NCBI GenBank assembly: GCA_013115125.1
Contig: JABANN010000099.1
Location: 1-64,000 of the forward strand
Reading direction: 5' to 3'
Source of the DNA: Perkinsus olseni
Lineage: Eukaryota; Perkinsozoa; Perkinsida
DNA length: 64,000 bases
Part shown: one piece after another, positions 36,357-46,745 of the stretch
Position numbering within the stretch: position 1 is the first letter of the stretch
How the letters are laid out: every line of letters begins with the position of its first letter
Program-made: the position numbers and the translations under genes
The notes under the pieces: generated by a model
Told to the model about the DNA's origin: nothing
Seen by the model: the letters and a program-made list of their open reading frames with translations, nothing else
The model's database searches: none

Positions 36357-37108
36357 ATCATCCCTGCTGTCTAAAAACGATAAGATTCTCTCATGATTCC
36401 GTTCAATGTGTGATCAAGATAACGATTGTTGCTGCTGCTGGCTGTAGCAGTAGTAGCGGATTGCCACTTTCTGTAACCTAAAAGATCAGTAGAGTTACTT
36501 TTTATATCTCCTTAGCCATTCTCCCATCGACTACACGAATCTTCGTTGCTTGTAAACTTGCTGTCACCGCGTGATGCCGCAATGATGACGGATCTATTCC
36601 GGCGAGCCAGAAACAGTTGAATATCATTTTTTGTTATATGCACGTATTGGAAGAGTCGCTGTGAAAAGTGTTCCTTGGTCTTGCTGCTGGATTGCTGCTG
36701 CTGCTGCTGAGTCGTGGATTCCTGTAATCCCAACGGGGTTGTTTCTTTTAGTAGTAGTATTATCATCATCATCATGAACAGTGGCGAAAAGATTTGAGAT
36801 AAGGGTCCACTCCTAGAAGATATATCCATTCCTCATTCTATTCAGCGTATGGCGAGACAGTAGTGATAGTAGTAGCAGATACAGTTGGTCTCGCTGTTCG
36901 TCCCAGAAGTATCATGATTACTACTACACGTCTTAAGACTTGGTACTTTTAACGATGATAAGGGTAGCTTTGTCAGACAGCGTGCATGCAACGTAGAAGT
37001 TCTTATCGAGTGTTGAGTTCTGCAGTGCATAGTCAGAGGAAGTAGGCCTTAACAATATCCTGTCCGAGTCGTCGGCCATGAGGAATTGCTCTGGCGATAT
37101 CCAAATCG
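36357..37108. other. Intergenic, 752 bp, with simple repeats
   Basis: It contains a GCT/CAG run (about 36687-36710) and an ATC/ATG run (about 36760-36776), and is AT-richer than its flanks. A minus-strand frame here (MDISSRSGPLSQIF...) is low-complexity and I do not call it a gene. Confidence 0.5.
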
Positions 37109-37478
37109 TCAAAAATGGCGTTGAAACATTTGATGGTTGTCATCAATCCCAACATACATCTTGAAACCCAAAACCATATCGCGTAAATTGAGCATTACGA
37201 GGGCGAGCATACATACAGCGATGATGCACCAATAGCACATAAGCATGTGATGTACGCGGCTTAGGTCCTGATACGATGTGAGTTGCGTTATACACCTGGA
37301 GCGCAGCTGTTGACACGTGTTGGATTCCAGATCAGCGAAAACCAAGCTTTGCACGAGCATAGAACGGTTTAAGGCGTCGTCGTTGATTGGTGAACCCGAC
37401 AGTAGGTCTCCTGCATAAACTCAATTCAATGATACGTTAGTGCCATCAACGAACGATGCTTATACTCGGACTCGCCAT
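37109..37478 (-). CDS. Small single-pass membrane protein (about 104 aa)
   Basis: ATG 37478 (MASPR) is followed by a GTATAA..TGCAG intron of about 55 nt and the exon DLLSGSPINDDALNRSMLVQ. A hydrophobic helix (MLMCYWCIIAVCMLALVML) sits near the C-terminus, preceded by a Cys/Arg/Gln-rich amphipathic region. The phase across the intron is consistent. The layout resembles small tail-anchored proteins, but no family is recognised. It lies downstream of the GH20 gene on the same strand. Confidence 0.5.
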
Positions 37479-37564
37479 GACCTTGGTTCATGTGACGATT
37501 CGACCAAACACCCGTTGTGTACTAGAAACTCGACAGAAGGGTCATCGTCAAAGCTTTCACTACA

Positions 37565-38962
37565 TCACGCGCCCCTCTGCGATGGCCGCTCGGTGTGCCA
37601 GAAATTATTTCCCGCTTCTCGAACGAGATCCCAAAAGTCAGCATAGGCCCTCTCCCCACTCAAGTCCTTCGCCAAGTCGGTCATGCACTCGCCCCAGCAG
37701 CTCACTGCAGCGCCGATCACCAAATGCTCTCGGTCCTTCCCGATAAGACGACCGTTACGGCCAGGCGTCTGCGAGCCGCTCCTGAATGCGTCGAACTTGC
37801 CGATGGCCTGCACTGTCGGCTGGAACTTCGCGTCCAGGTAAAGCCTGCTCAAACACATGTTGATCGCCTTGAACCCCTGCGCGACCACGTCCTCCAGTAG
37901 AATCCGGCCGGCCATCTCGTAGGACTTCCACACCGTTACTATGTCGTTCTCTTCCACCCCGCCAACTAGAAGGGATTCTTCCCAACGCAGATTGTGGGTT
38001 TGTATATGACGCGGTCTGTAGTTCTTGAGCTTGGCTTCGAAGGCCCGATAGGCCCGACTGTTGGAGACCTCATCGCCTCCAAGATGCAGTCCCAAAGGCA
38101 ACTCGGTACGCAGCGGAGTAACAGGCAGGACGTCATCGAGCTCGGTGAGTACCGTAGAGAGCAGCTGCCACATAGATCCACTCTCGGGGTCGAGGTAGTC
38201 CTGAACGACGTGCTCAGGATGTGACATCTTCCACGCACCAGCGTGACCTGGAATGTCGAGCTCTATCATTATCACGACACCCATCGAGGCCGCCACTTTG
38301 GAAAGATCTTTCAACTCGTTTCTTGTGTAATATCCTCGAACTTTGCTTCCTCTGTTGCACGCCCCTCGACTCTGGTGAGCAAGCTCTGGCGCGTCGTCCA
38401 GCTCGATCCCGAAGCATTGATTATCGGTGATGTGCAAGTGGATGACATTAAGGCCCGCTTCCTTCGAGGCGAATTCGAGTATACGCATGAGCTCAGTGAC
38501 GGAGAGGAAGACATGTGATATGTCGAGGAGCAGCCCTCTGTACGGTAGTGCCCGCGGGGCTGGCGTCTTCCGAACGAACTCTGGTGCGGCACCACAGGCG
38601 GCGTCCAGGGCTCGCAAGGCCCCTTGAAAGCCCTTGGCGATGATGTTCGCGTCTCGGCCAGCCGCTCTGGTGACCTCGAACTCTTCGTTAGAAGTATTGA
38701 ATGGTTGGCTAGGGGACTTCAACGTGATAGCGAAACGTGGAAGTGGAGGGTCGAGTCTTTCCGAGCAGCTTCTATTGTATCGACGCCAGAGCAAATCCGC
38801 TTGATCAGCCGTGCATACTTCGCACACGGGTCCGAACTGGGCCACATTGTCAGCTATTCTCAGCGAGTTCTTATTAAAGTGAGCCAAGAACACTACGCTC
38901 CACAGTACAGAGCCGATGAGGACGGCGAGAATCAGAGCTCGAATCCGTCCGAGTTTTGACAT
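37565..38962 (-). CDS. GH20 beta-N-acetylhexosaminidase, type II membrane protein, intronless
   Basis: It removes terminal GlcNAc/GalNAc from glycans or chitin oligosaccharides in the secretory/lysosomal lumen. ATG 38962 starts MSKLGRIRALILAVLIGSVL, a signal anchor; the frame is open upstream but without coding character. The GH20 core reads GLLLDISHVFLSVTELMRIL, LNVIHLHITDNQCFGIEL, MIELDIPGHAGAW and the catalytic Asp-Glu pair in LGLHLGGDEVSNSRAYRAF. WKSYEMAGRILLEDV and VIGAAVSCWGECMTD follow. At 466 residues with no intron it contrasts with its intron-dense neighbours. The C-terminus is close to the usual family end. Confidence 0.9.
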   Translation of the reverse strand: MSKLGRIRALILAVLIGSVLWSVVFLAHFNKNSLRIADNVAQFGPVCEVCTADQADLLWRRYNRSCSERLDPPLPRFAITLKSPSQPFNTSNEEFEVTRAAGRDANIIAKGFQGALRALDAACGAAPEFVRKTPAPRALPYRGLLLDISHVFLSVTELMRILEFASKEAGLNVIHLHITDNQCFGIELDDAPELAHQSRGACNRGSKVRGYYTRNELKDLSKVAASMGVVIMIELDIPGHAGAWKMSHPEHVVQDYLDPESGSMWQLLSTVLTELDDVLPVTPLRTELPLGLHLGGDEVSNSRAYRAFEAKLKNYRPRHIQTHNLRWEESLLVGGVEENDIVTVWKSYEMAGRILLEDVVAQGFKAINMCLSRLYLDAKFQPTVQAIGKFDAFRSGSQTPGRNGRLIGKDREHLVIGAAVSCWGECMTDLAKDLSGERAYADFWDLVREAGNNFWHTERPSQRGA

Positions 38963-39496
38963 AACCGGAACCCTGCAGTGCCGAATTGACTTGTCTGTCT
39001 TGACGCAAATCAATACAGTCGATAAGAAAGTAAGTAACAGCATTATATCCACAAAGTCAGTGTACGTTTGAATGAGTTGTATGAATTTATGTTGCCATCG
39101 GTGCCTCGCGTTCGAGCAGGAACTCGGTCTGAGCGTAGTGCCGTGACATACCCAAGGCTTGCTGTCGCACCTAAGGAGACACGCAGGAAGCCTTTTCGAG
39201 GAATACCAACACGTCCAGCACCCGTTACCCTGATAACGAGCGCCGCTGCATGAGCACAACGGCCGTGGTGCCTCCTGGCATCGGAACAGGTACAAAGGCA
39301 ATGGACAACATTCCCCGTCGGCTCGTCTAACTGTACCTGATGTGAAGTCAGCGCGGTTGTGCGAATATTTCTTTGAGGATGAGTAGGTCGATGGAGAGAC
39401 TGCAGAAACTAACGGTAGCGAGATGTAATGCCCAAGTGACTTCCCCCACTTCAAAAGTATTGAACTCGCTAGTAGCCGCCCACACGCAGCCCTCCG
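38963..39496. other. Spacer between the GH20 gene and the helicase
   Basis: It holds the GH20 5' region and the helicase 3' end. A minus-strand open frame (39348-39629, containing RFAADRWKLGVSLEAAF) could be an alternative final exon of the helicase. Nothing else is recognised. Confidence 0.4.
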
Positions 39497-42400
39497 CTAG
39501 CGGACGTAGCGTCTGAATCTTCCCAAAAGCCGCCTCCAGCGAGACGCCGAGCTTCCACCGATCAGCTGCAAAACGTATCCGCTTGGCGTTGGGCATCGGA
39601 ACCTGGAAAAGCGATGTGAAGGAGAACAATCTGATAGGAGGGAGGGGCCAATGGACTCGGATGCCGGTGGCCCATCGTTCGACACCACGTTGGGAAACCG
39701 GTGCATCACCTCAGCAATCTGCCGGAAGCTCTCTTTGTCAAGTCGGACTACTCTGCCATGCTCATCAACCCAGCTGAGCCATGCCCTCCAAGGCCCAGAG
39801 GCCTGCAGAGTGCTCCGATCGCCGATCACCACCACCTGGAATCCGATGCGAATCTCCAGACAGGTTGTCCAGCCTCACCCCATATCGAGCTCTCGTGAGC
39901 ATCACATTAACGCGGCGATAGTCGTTGAGGAAGCCTACCGCGTACTCAGGATTACTCCGAACCTGAAGGCCATGGGTCAGGTGACTGGCCAACTCGAGCT
40001 CCCGCTCACAGCCGAGAAGACGATCCAGCAGCGTTCGCTTCCTTGGAAGGCATCGACCGAGTCCACCGTCGGATCTGGACCGCTCGAGTTGGGACCCAGC
40101 TCACGGGACCTGAGCGTGGGCTACAAGAAGCACCCAGCTTGAGCGTACCCGTACCTCCTAGGATCCCTGTCAGCGTAAGCACCTTGGATGATGGTTCTAG
40201 GGAGGAGATGGAGCTGGCGCCTCAGGTACGTCCTCTGGGCTGCATACGGAGTGACCACGCCAACCTGAAGAGCCCGCTGTCAGCCACCGCAACCTCGGGG
40301 CAACCACAACTCACATCAGAATCCTTAGCACCCGCAGCAAGCAGGGATTCAACCGCAAGAGCGACAGCACCGGCCTCTTCGACGTTGTAGTAACTGTCAC
40401 AGCCCTTGTCAAAGGTCTCTCGAGTGGCACCTGTGCGAGCCGAGCTGCCTTCGTCACCTCAGCTGCCCTGATGCTCACCTCCAGTGTCTACGAAAACCAC
40501 GCGGCTGCCGCGATCAGAGACAACACGGTCGCGGAAGATATCCGGCAAGACAAGGGAAGGCCAAGACTTGGACTTCCAGCTCGGGTGACAGGTGAGCTGG
40601 TGGTCGTAGAAGTGCTGACTCGAGAAGGCAGCCACCTCTGGATGCATTCGGAACTGTTCACGCAGGAACTTGGGCTTCACTAATCTGAGGAGGAGTAGTC
40701 GTCAGCCTCGAAGCGGGTGGCTATTGGCAGGCAACGAGCTGGCCCATCACAGCGCATGCAGAGGACGGTTGAAAGCTCTGAATTCACGAGCAGGGTTAGT
40801 CATAGAAGGCCCCTTCTATGGAGAATGATTCAACAACAGACTGATGCTGCTTTGAACAGACGAAGATCGTCCAGAGGTTAAGAAGGGCCTACTCAGAAGC
40901 AAGTAGCTCGTCGAAGAGACTGAGCCCTCCACTAACCGACGATAGTTGCCGATCGTCACCGAGTAGTACGACTTGCTCAGCACCCTGAGAACCGTCGATG
41001 CCACAGAAGGTAGCATCACACCGAAAGCCATTTACCTGCATGATGGGCAGCAACGTCCCAGCTATGGTCAGCTGACTGGCCTCATCCACTACCACCCGAG
41101 GGAGCTTCCTACCAGGCACCAAGGCGGCACTGTAGACTGTTTCCACATACACAGTGCCGGAGAGGGTGCCATCTAAAGGTATCACGTCGCGCGCCACGAA
41201 ATTACTGTAACCAATCGTGCCTGTTTTCGGACGATACCGCCTCGGTCTGACTGCGTCCTCATACTCCTCATCATTCGTGTACACGGGTGGTGGCGTTACT
41301 AGGATACCCTGAGACTCGAGATGGGCGTGGAGCAACGCTCGAGCAGCGTGGGTTCCGGCACACACCATCACAGGCAACTCAGGGTTGGTTCTGAAATCAA
41401 GCGCGCTGGTTCCGACGACAATCAACCCCGGGTGATCTACCGGAGCCAGTGCTTGACAATGGCAACTACGGCGAACGTCTTTCCTGTTCCCGGGGGTCCT
41501 TGAATGAGCGTGAGGCGCGAAGACACGGCCGCTCGGACCGCCGATTGCTGTGACTCGGTGAGCCCTTCGAGGTCTGCAGATGCCGGCTGAGCGAAGCCGT
41601 GGTGGTGTGGTACGATAAACGGGCTCGCACGCGGCACCTCAGGTAGCCATTCCATCCGTTCCTCAGCCGCCTCTGTGTGGCCTTCGAGCAGCAATCGACG
41701 GATGAAGGGGGCCTGCCGGGTCCGATCATTACTGCTCAGAGCGAACACCGCTGACAGCTCCCGACTGCTAACCTGAATACAATGGCAAAGTCGAGAAGGG
41801 GTCGTCCGGACAACGCGGTGATGGACTGCAACAACCTTCCTCGTCCCTCATCGTGGACGGCTCACTTGAGGGATATTGGCGGTCACGGGCACGCAGTGCC
41901 AATCCACTTGTCCGTCGTCAAGCACTGCCTTAAAGGAAGTGGCTGCGGTAGGATGTGCCTTAGTATTCTCGTCATCCGGATTGGTGCCTAGCATCTCGGA
42001 CAAGGCTTCTGAGGAGGCTGGGAAGACCTACGAGGGAACCGAGCAGTTGGACAGATGCAGATCTCGGCGGCATACCCTGAGACGTATCTCTCCGAGGTTT
42101 CCATTTCGAGCGACTTTTGTTAGCTTGCCAAGCCATAGCTCGTCCGTCGGGAACTGAACTGGCTGCTGCGGGAGAGGTCTCCGGCCGAAGGTCCGACACT
42201 TGCACCTCAGCTGAGTAGTGCCTGGAAGCTCATGTCACTGACGCGGTAGCGACAAGAACGGCGCACCGTTGAGATGACTCTCGGCATTCACTCTGAGTTC
42301 GGACTGCTCGCACGCAGTGCAGTTGACGGTGATGGTCTGCTTCGCCAGTGGGGAGCTGGCGGATATCCGCAGACGGGGATAGGCGAAGTACTCTGCGCCG

Positions 42401-43909
42401 CCGTTGTAGGCCTCCAAGCACTGCAGAGAAGCGGGAGTAGGAGGAGTACCGGGGCGAACGTAGGGGCTATCCAGCGGACTCTAGGGTTCAACCATCGCCG
42501 GCCTGTTACTCAGATTAACTTGGCTGCAGACATTCCATCTCGCGTGGGTCGACTGAATTCAGGCGCCTTCCCGTTCGATGGTGGGCCTACCGAGTCGAGG
42601 AAGTTGAGCGTGGTGAGCTGATCAGGATGTGCCCGGCCTATGAGGAATACATCCCCTCGAGCATAACTCCACAAACGACTGTCGTCTAGGTAATGAGAGG
42701 AGCTGTACCGCCCCTGACCGATGTCTAGGAGAAAGCGGACCTCAGAGGTAGAGCTGAGGACGTCGCGGAGAACAACCTGAACATCAATTACAATTGTCAA
42801 GCTGTGGTCACGCTAGTCGACCGAACACCAGTATAGCTGGGTCGCGAAATCTGCTCGAAGTGAAAAGAGAGAGCTCACTGCCGCCCGCAGTTACGTTAAT
42901 TTTCAGCTCACGCTTGAAGTTGATGTAAGCATCGGCGATAGCGTCCGCTTGTTCCCGAATGATGGCTACTGACTGGCTGTGGAAGAAGCTGAGAGGGAAA
43001 GCGCCTTGAGGATGGCCTTAGCACGGGAGGGGATAACCACTCAGCCTGGGTGTCGAAAGCACGGCCGCAACGATACCGGAAATGAGCTTACGCTGCGGCT
43101 CTGGCATCTCCGCCGAAACTACTTTCGGAAAGACTGAGGTACTGAACGACGTGGTCCATCATAATCCGTGACAATCGTGGTTGGAGGCAGCATATTTGCA
43201 GGAAGTAGCAGAAGGCAAGTGGGGACAGACTTGGGGGCTCGGGACTCTTCTTACCAACCGGAGCTGAACGACCGACAACAGACGCTACATGAGCAACGAG
43301 CAATATCATTTCAGACCGCCACCGGAACGAAAAACGGGTGGCACTGGCACCAGCAGTATCCCTTTCTCACCCAGCATCGTGGCGGCGACATGCTCGGGAT
43401 CGTATTGGTCATTGGGAGGGGTTTCTTTATTCAGCTGAGACATCCGCCGTTTGAGGCAGCTCAGCCACTATAGACAAGTTTGCCCGTTACACCAACCACC
43501 AAACTCCTCCCGCCTACTCTACGATCAGCCTCCCGATTCTCCAGGCCAAGGTCACGGACCCTGGCTAGCATCTCATTCACGCCTCTACCCTCGAAGACAG
43601 CCTCATTGTCCTCCTTCTGCCGAGTGCCTCGCCGGAGAGACCGCCGGACAGCGCGATCCAGTAGCTGCGAGACGCTGGTCGTGGCAACCCATGCAGGAAG
43701 AGCTCTGATTGAGGAATTACTCCCGGGAGGGTTCGGGGCACTACGGTCACTTACTTAATAGTCTCCCCACATATCCGAGTGAGTCCAGCGTCCTCTTCCT
43801 CGGTCCAAGAGCCACTAGAGCAGCATCGCCGTGCTGAGTGCCAAAGAGAAGCGGGAGACACTACACGGCTGTACTGTGGGCTCAGCAAGAGGCGCTTGCA
43901 AAGGGCCAT
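39497..43909 (-). CDS. SF1 (UPF1-like) helicase, possibly mitochondrial
   Basis: This is an ATP-dependent RNA/DNA helicase of the UPF1/SMUBP2/DNA2 group. Motifs on the minus strand are: Walker A GPPGTGKTFAVVAIV (about 41.48 kb), motif II VVVDEASQ, motif III VVLLGDDRQL after an intron, LREQFRMHPEVAAFSSQHFYD (about 40.65 kb), and motif VI VGFLNDYRRVNVMLTRARYG (about 39.95 kb). Before the core come the exons EQADAIADAYINFKRELK and VLRDVLSSTSEVRFLLDIG. The most upstream exon set starts at ATG 43909 with an acid-free, Arg/Ser-rich peptide (MALCKRLLLSPQYSRVV) like a mitochondrial presequence, and joins through a GTAAGT intron to ALPAWVATTSVSQLLDRAVR. Whether this part belongs to the helicase or to a separate upstream gene is not proven. 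Confidence 0.8.
41190..41203. repeat. 14-mer CGCGCCACGAAATT, copy 3 (in the helicase gene)
   Basis: It lies in a 39-nt stretch (41173-41211) with GT..AG ends on the gene's strand, reading AATTTCGTGGCGCG in the sense direction. The stretch is divisible by three and open (GYSNFVARDVIPL), so it could be an intron or a peptide insert. Family alignments have no residues to match it. Confidence 0.8.
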
Positions 43910-44051
43910 TTAATTATTGAATAACAAAACAAGAGGCATGCTGAGAGACATCTCTCCTGTGCGGTGGTATCTTAGGTGGCTCCCTGACCAACTCAGATGA
44001 ACACAACCAGAGAGGAGGCCACAGAAACTGTACCACTCAGTGACATGAATT

Positions 44052-44865
44052 CTAGTCCACGAACCAGATTCTGGGAGCCCTGCAGTTCTCTATCTTCCCT
44101 CGGTACGCATTCTTATGATCATCATAGCCGGCGATACCTATTTTAGGGAACTGTACTTGGCCATCCTTCCACACCTGAGGCGAGAGAAAGACACTACTAC
44201 TACTGCAGATGAGCTGATGTTCTGGTCTGAGTGAAACGTAGCACCACTCTACAGCTATCAGGAGTATATCAAAAGATGGTATGAAGGCCATCATTGACCA
44301 GGTACTTTGCACTAGAAGCCTATATATCGCAATGGAAATCTCGACTATAGTCATTGTTCAGCCGGCTAAGTGAAGAGCCTGTTAGGAGACCCTTTTGGCG
44401 GTTACTGCCACAAGCCTTGGTACAAGCAGGTTATAGTAAAATCACGTGCCTTACCATTCGTCCCCGCCTGATGGCTGTCTTGTACTTGCGACGGACATTC
44501 AGACGATTGTAGAAGCGCCAGATGACGGACTTTGATAAGTGTATCTTCCATCGCTGCTGACCACACGGCAACAGGCCAACCGACGACGATCCCCGCACTG
44601 CTGGCTGTCGTACAAGATTCAAGAATAAAAGCATTGAAGTCAAGCTATGACTAACTACTGGAAAGCAGGATCCCACCGTAAGATCGAGCCGGGGACGCAC
44701 GCCTCCTCGCGAGTCGCAATGGTAAAACGGCAAGCGCTGAATCTCCTGGAAGTGTCGTGTAGAAAAGGATCCACGCTCAGCGCTTGACATCGTGAGCTTG
44801 CACGCAACAGCTCCTATCTGATGTGAAGTCAACGTGTGGATACTGTGGGAACGCAAGAGCGCCAA
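44052..44865 (-). CDS. Small basic protein, possibly organellar ribosomal, unrecognised
   Basis: Exons include MSSAERGSFSTRHFQEIQRL and YHCDSRGGVRPRLDLTVG. After a 54-nt GTAGTT..GACAG intron comes RWKIHLSKSVIWRFYNRLNV, continuing RRKYKTAIRRGRM to a GTAAGG donor. The last exon, after a pyrimidine-rich CCTCAG acceptor, is VWKDGQVQFPKIGIAGYDDH, ending RIWFVD with a stop at 44052. High Arg/Lys content and small size suggest a ribosomal or RNA-binding protein, but I cannot name it. An upstream exon (MLSNLAASLLEYMTYPSRRW, about 44.97 kb) may be its organelle-targeting start. Confidence 0.45.
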
Positions 44866-45584
44866 CCGAACGGAGAAGCGACGACCTTAACGTGGTATCA
44901 GCAGATGGTAATGCCAACGGCGTGATGGATAAGTCATGTACTCGAGTAGACTAGCAGCAAGGTTAGACAGCATTGTACGATGGGCGGCCTTCCGGACATC
45001 CCAACTGCCGCGGCAGGGCGGATTAGTCACTCCCCTGCGTTGCGTAGCTTGGCGTGGCAAGGTTACACCTTTACTTGCCGTACACTGACACGAGCCACCA
45101 AGATGAGACACCTTGAGCCAGTGAATACTTAGTACTGCGCTCTAGTACGGTTCGAGACTTGTATTGGAGGACGATCGTGGTGAGCAGGACGACATTAGTC
45201 CACTACTTTTCCACTTTGGACCCTCACCTGTGACAATGGCCAGTAGCTAGTGAGGCCCACTAAAAAAACAGCGAAGAAACAGCCAGTGAGCATGTGTGAG
45301 ACGTGACCTATTTACTCGCTTGCCTTTCCTTGACTGGAAGCTGAATTATGCGCTGCTTACCACGAGCATGCCAATTTCGTCCAGAGCCGCAGGCCGAGGC
45401 GCAAAATGAGCTCTTGTGCACGCGTGCTAGAAGATTTCGCGCGCGCCCGGGATCTCTTGGATGCCAGCAACGAAAGTCCGGTGGTGGGTTAATGGAGGTT
45501 ATCTTGATGGTGATGTCATTTCGGATAGCGACTGTCCGAGCATTCCTCGAACAAGCAAAAGTTAGTTTATTACCACGTTGTGAA
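44866..45584. other. Intergenic between divergent genes
   Basis: It may hold a 5' exon of the minus-strand basic protein (about 44.89-44.98 kb) and the CHMP5 promoter/5' UTR. The plus-strand frame open upstream of the CHMP5 ATG lacks family similarity. Nothing else is seen. Confidence 0.4.
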
Positions 45585-46555
45585 ATGAACCGGATATTCG
45601 GCGTTGGAAAGAAGAAGGAGGCCCCTCCGGCTCCGACGGGGCCGTCCCTGGCGGAGACTAGTGAGCATCTGGACAGTCGAGTAGAACTATTAGACAAGAA
45701 AATAAAACAATGCGATGAGGAACTGATCAAGTAAAGACAACAGCATGGCCTTTGTCTGTGTGGAAAGGAAGGCAGGTACAAGCAGCAGATGGCTACTCGG
45801 TCCGGGGCGGCTGGGGCCAAGCAACGAGCATTGGCAGTGCTTAAGAGGAAGAAGATGTATGAGGCTCAGAGGGATCAAATGATGAACACACAGTTCAACG
45901 TGGACCAGGTGAGAGGCTGTAGGGCCGCTCGGGCGGTGATCTCCTCCGTGCTCAGGCCGCTTTCACCCAGGAGCAGATCCAGACTAACATCAACGTGGTG
46001 GAGTCCATAAAGGTAGCCAATCACGCTATGAAGTCCCAGATGAACGAGTTGAATATCGATCACGTTGAGGACGTCGTAGATGACATGGCGGTAAGCTGCT
46101 GGGGCTTGAGGGGGCATGGCGGAGCTCACGTTGTTCTAGGACCTGATGATGGACCAGGATGAGATCAATGACATTCTCGGGAGAAGTTATAATCTACCCG
46201 AGGGTTGCGATGATGCCTCCTTGGAAGCGGAGTTCTCTATGCTGGAAGAGGAAGTTGCTATGGACAAGGAGAATGAGCTTCGGACGGTAGTGACTGAGGG
46301 GAATGCTTCAATCAGGGATCATCGTCGCGCTCACTCCAGGGACCATCAGCTCCGACGTACTTGCCGACCGCGCTGCCTGGAGGGGAGCAACAGCCGTCCG
46401 CTGCCGCCGAAGGCTCAGCATCTCACTCAACAGCGCCGGTAAAATTGCCTACTGGCTTCCGTCGCAGCGAGTATCCTTTCTATAGGTTGCCCTGGGGTCG
46501 ACTAACAAGCCCCAATAAGGCTAAGATAACGGCCTTTTGTAGCAGCCCCGCCTGA
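45585..46555 (+). CDS. CHMP5: ESCRT-III subunit CHMP5 / Vps60
   Basis: This is a SNF7-family ESCRT-III protein that acts late in multivesicular body formation through LIP5/Vta1. ATG 45585 gives MNRIFGVGKKKEAPPAPT, matching the CHMP5 MNRLFG start. Exon 1 joins through a 43-nt intron (phase AA|G) as DEELIK-YKQQM. KQRALAVLKRKKMYEAQRDQ and FNVDQ follow, then TQEQIQTNINVVESIKVANH, IDHVEDVVDDMA, DLMMDQDEINDILGRSY and DDASLEAEFSMLEEEV. The C-terminus, after another intron (GTAGTG..CTCCAG), is Pro/Ser/Ala-rich with PVKLPTGF. The last exon's end (stop 46553) is less certain. Confidence 0.9.
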
Positions 46556-46745
46556 GCGCGGTGAACTCATAGACTGTCGTGGCTCTAATTCAAACTGTAG
46601 TTTTGCTGTCGGCATCTAAGCTAGCCCTTTGTTATATTTCATCCTTTGTTTGTGGCTGGATGAGTCGGGTTCTAGTGGGCCATGGCCGAATGGCGATGGG
46701 ACTTTCCGTTTTTCAGTTTTTCATTTTGCGGTAGACTCTTTCAAC

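Noticed and set aside
38963-39454. N-terminal extension of the GH20 reading frame
   Set aside because: The frame is open but lacks coding character, and the downstream Met starts a clean signal anchor.
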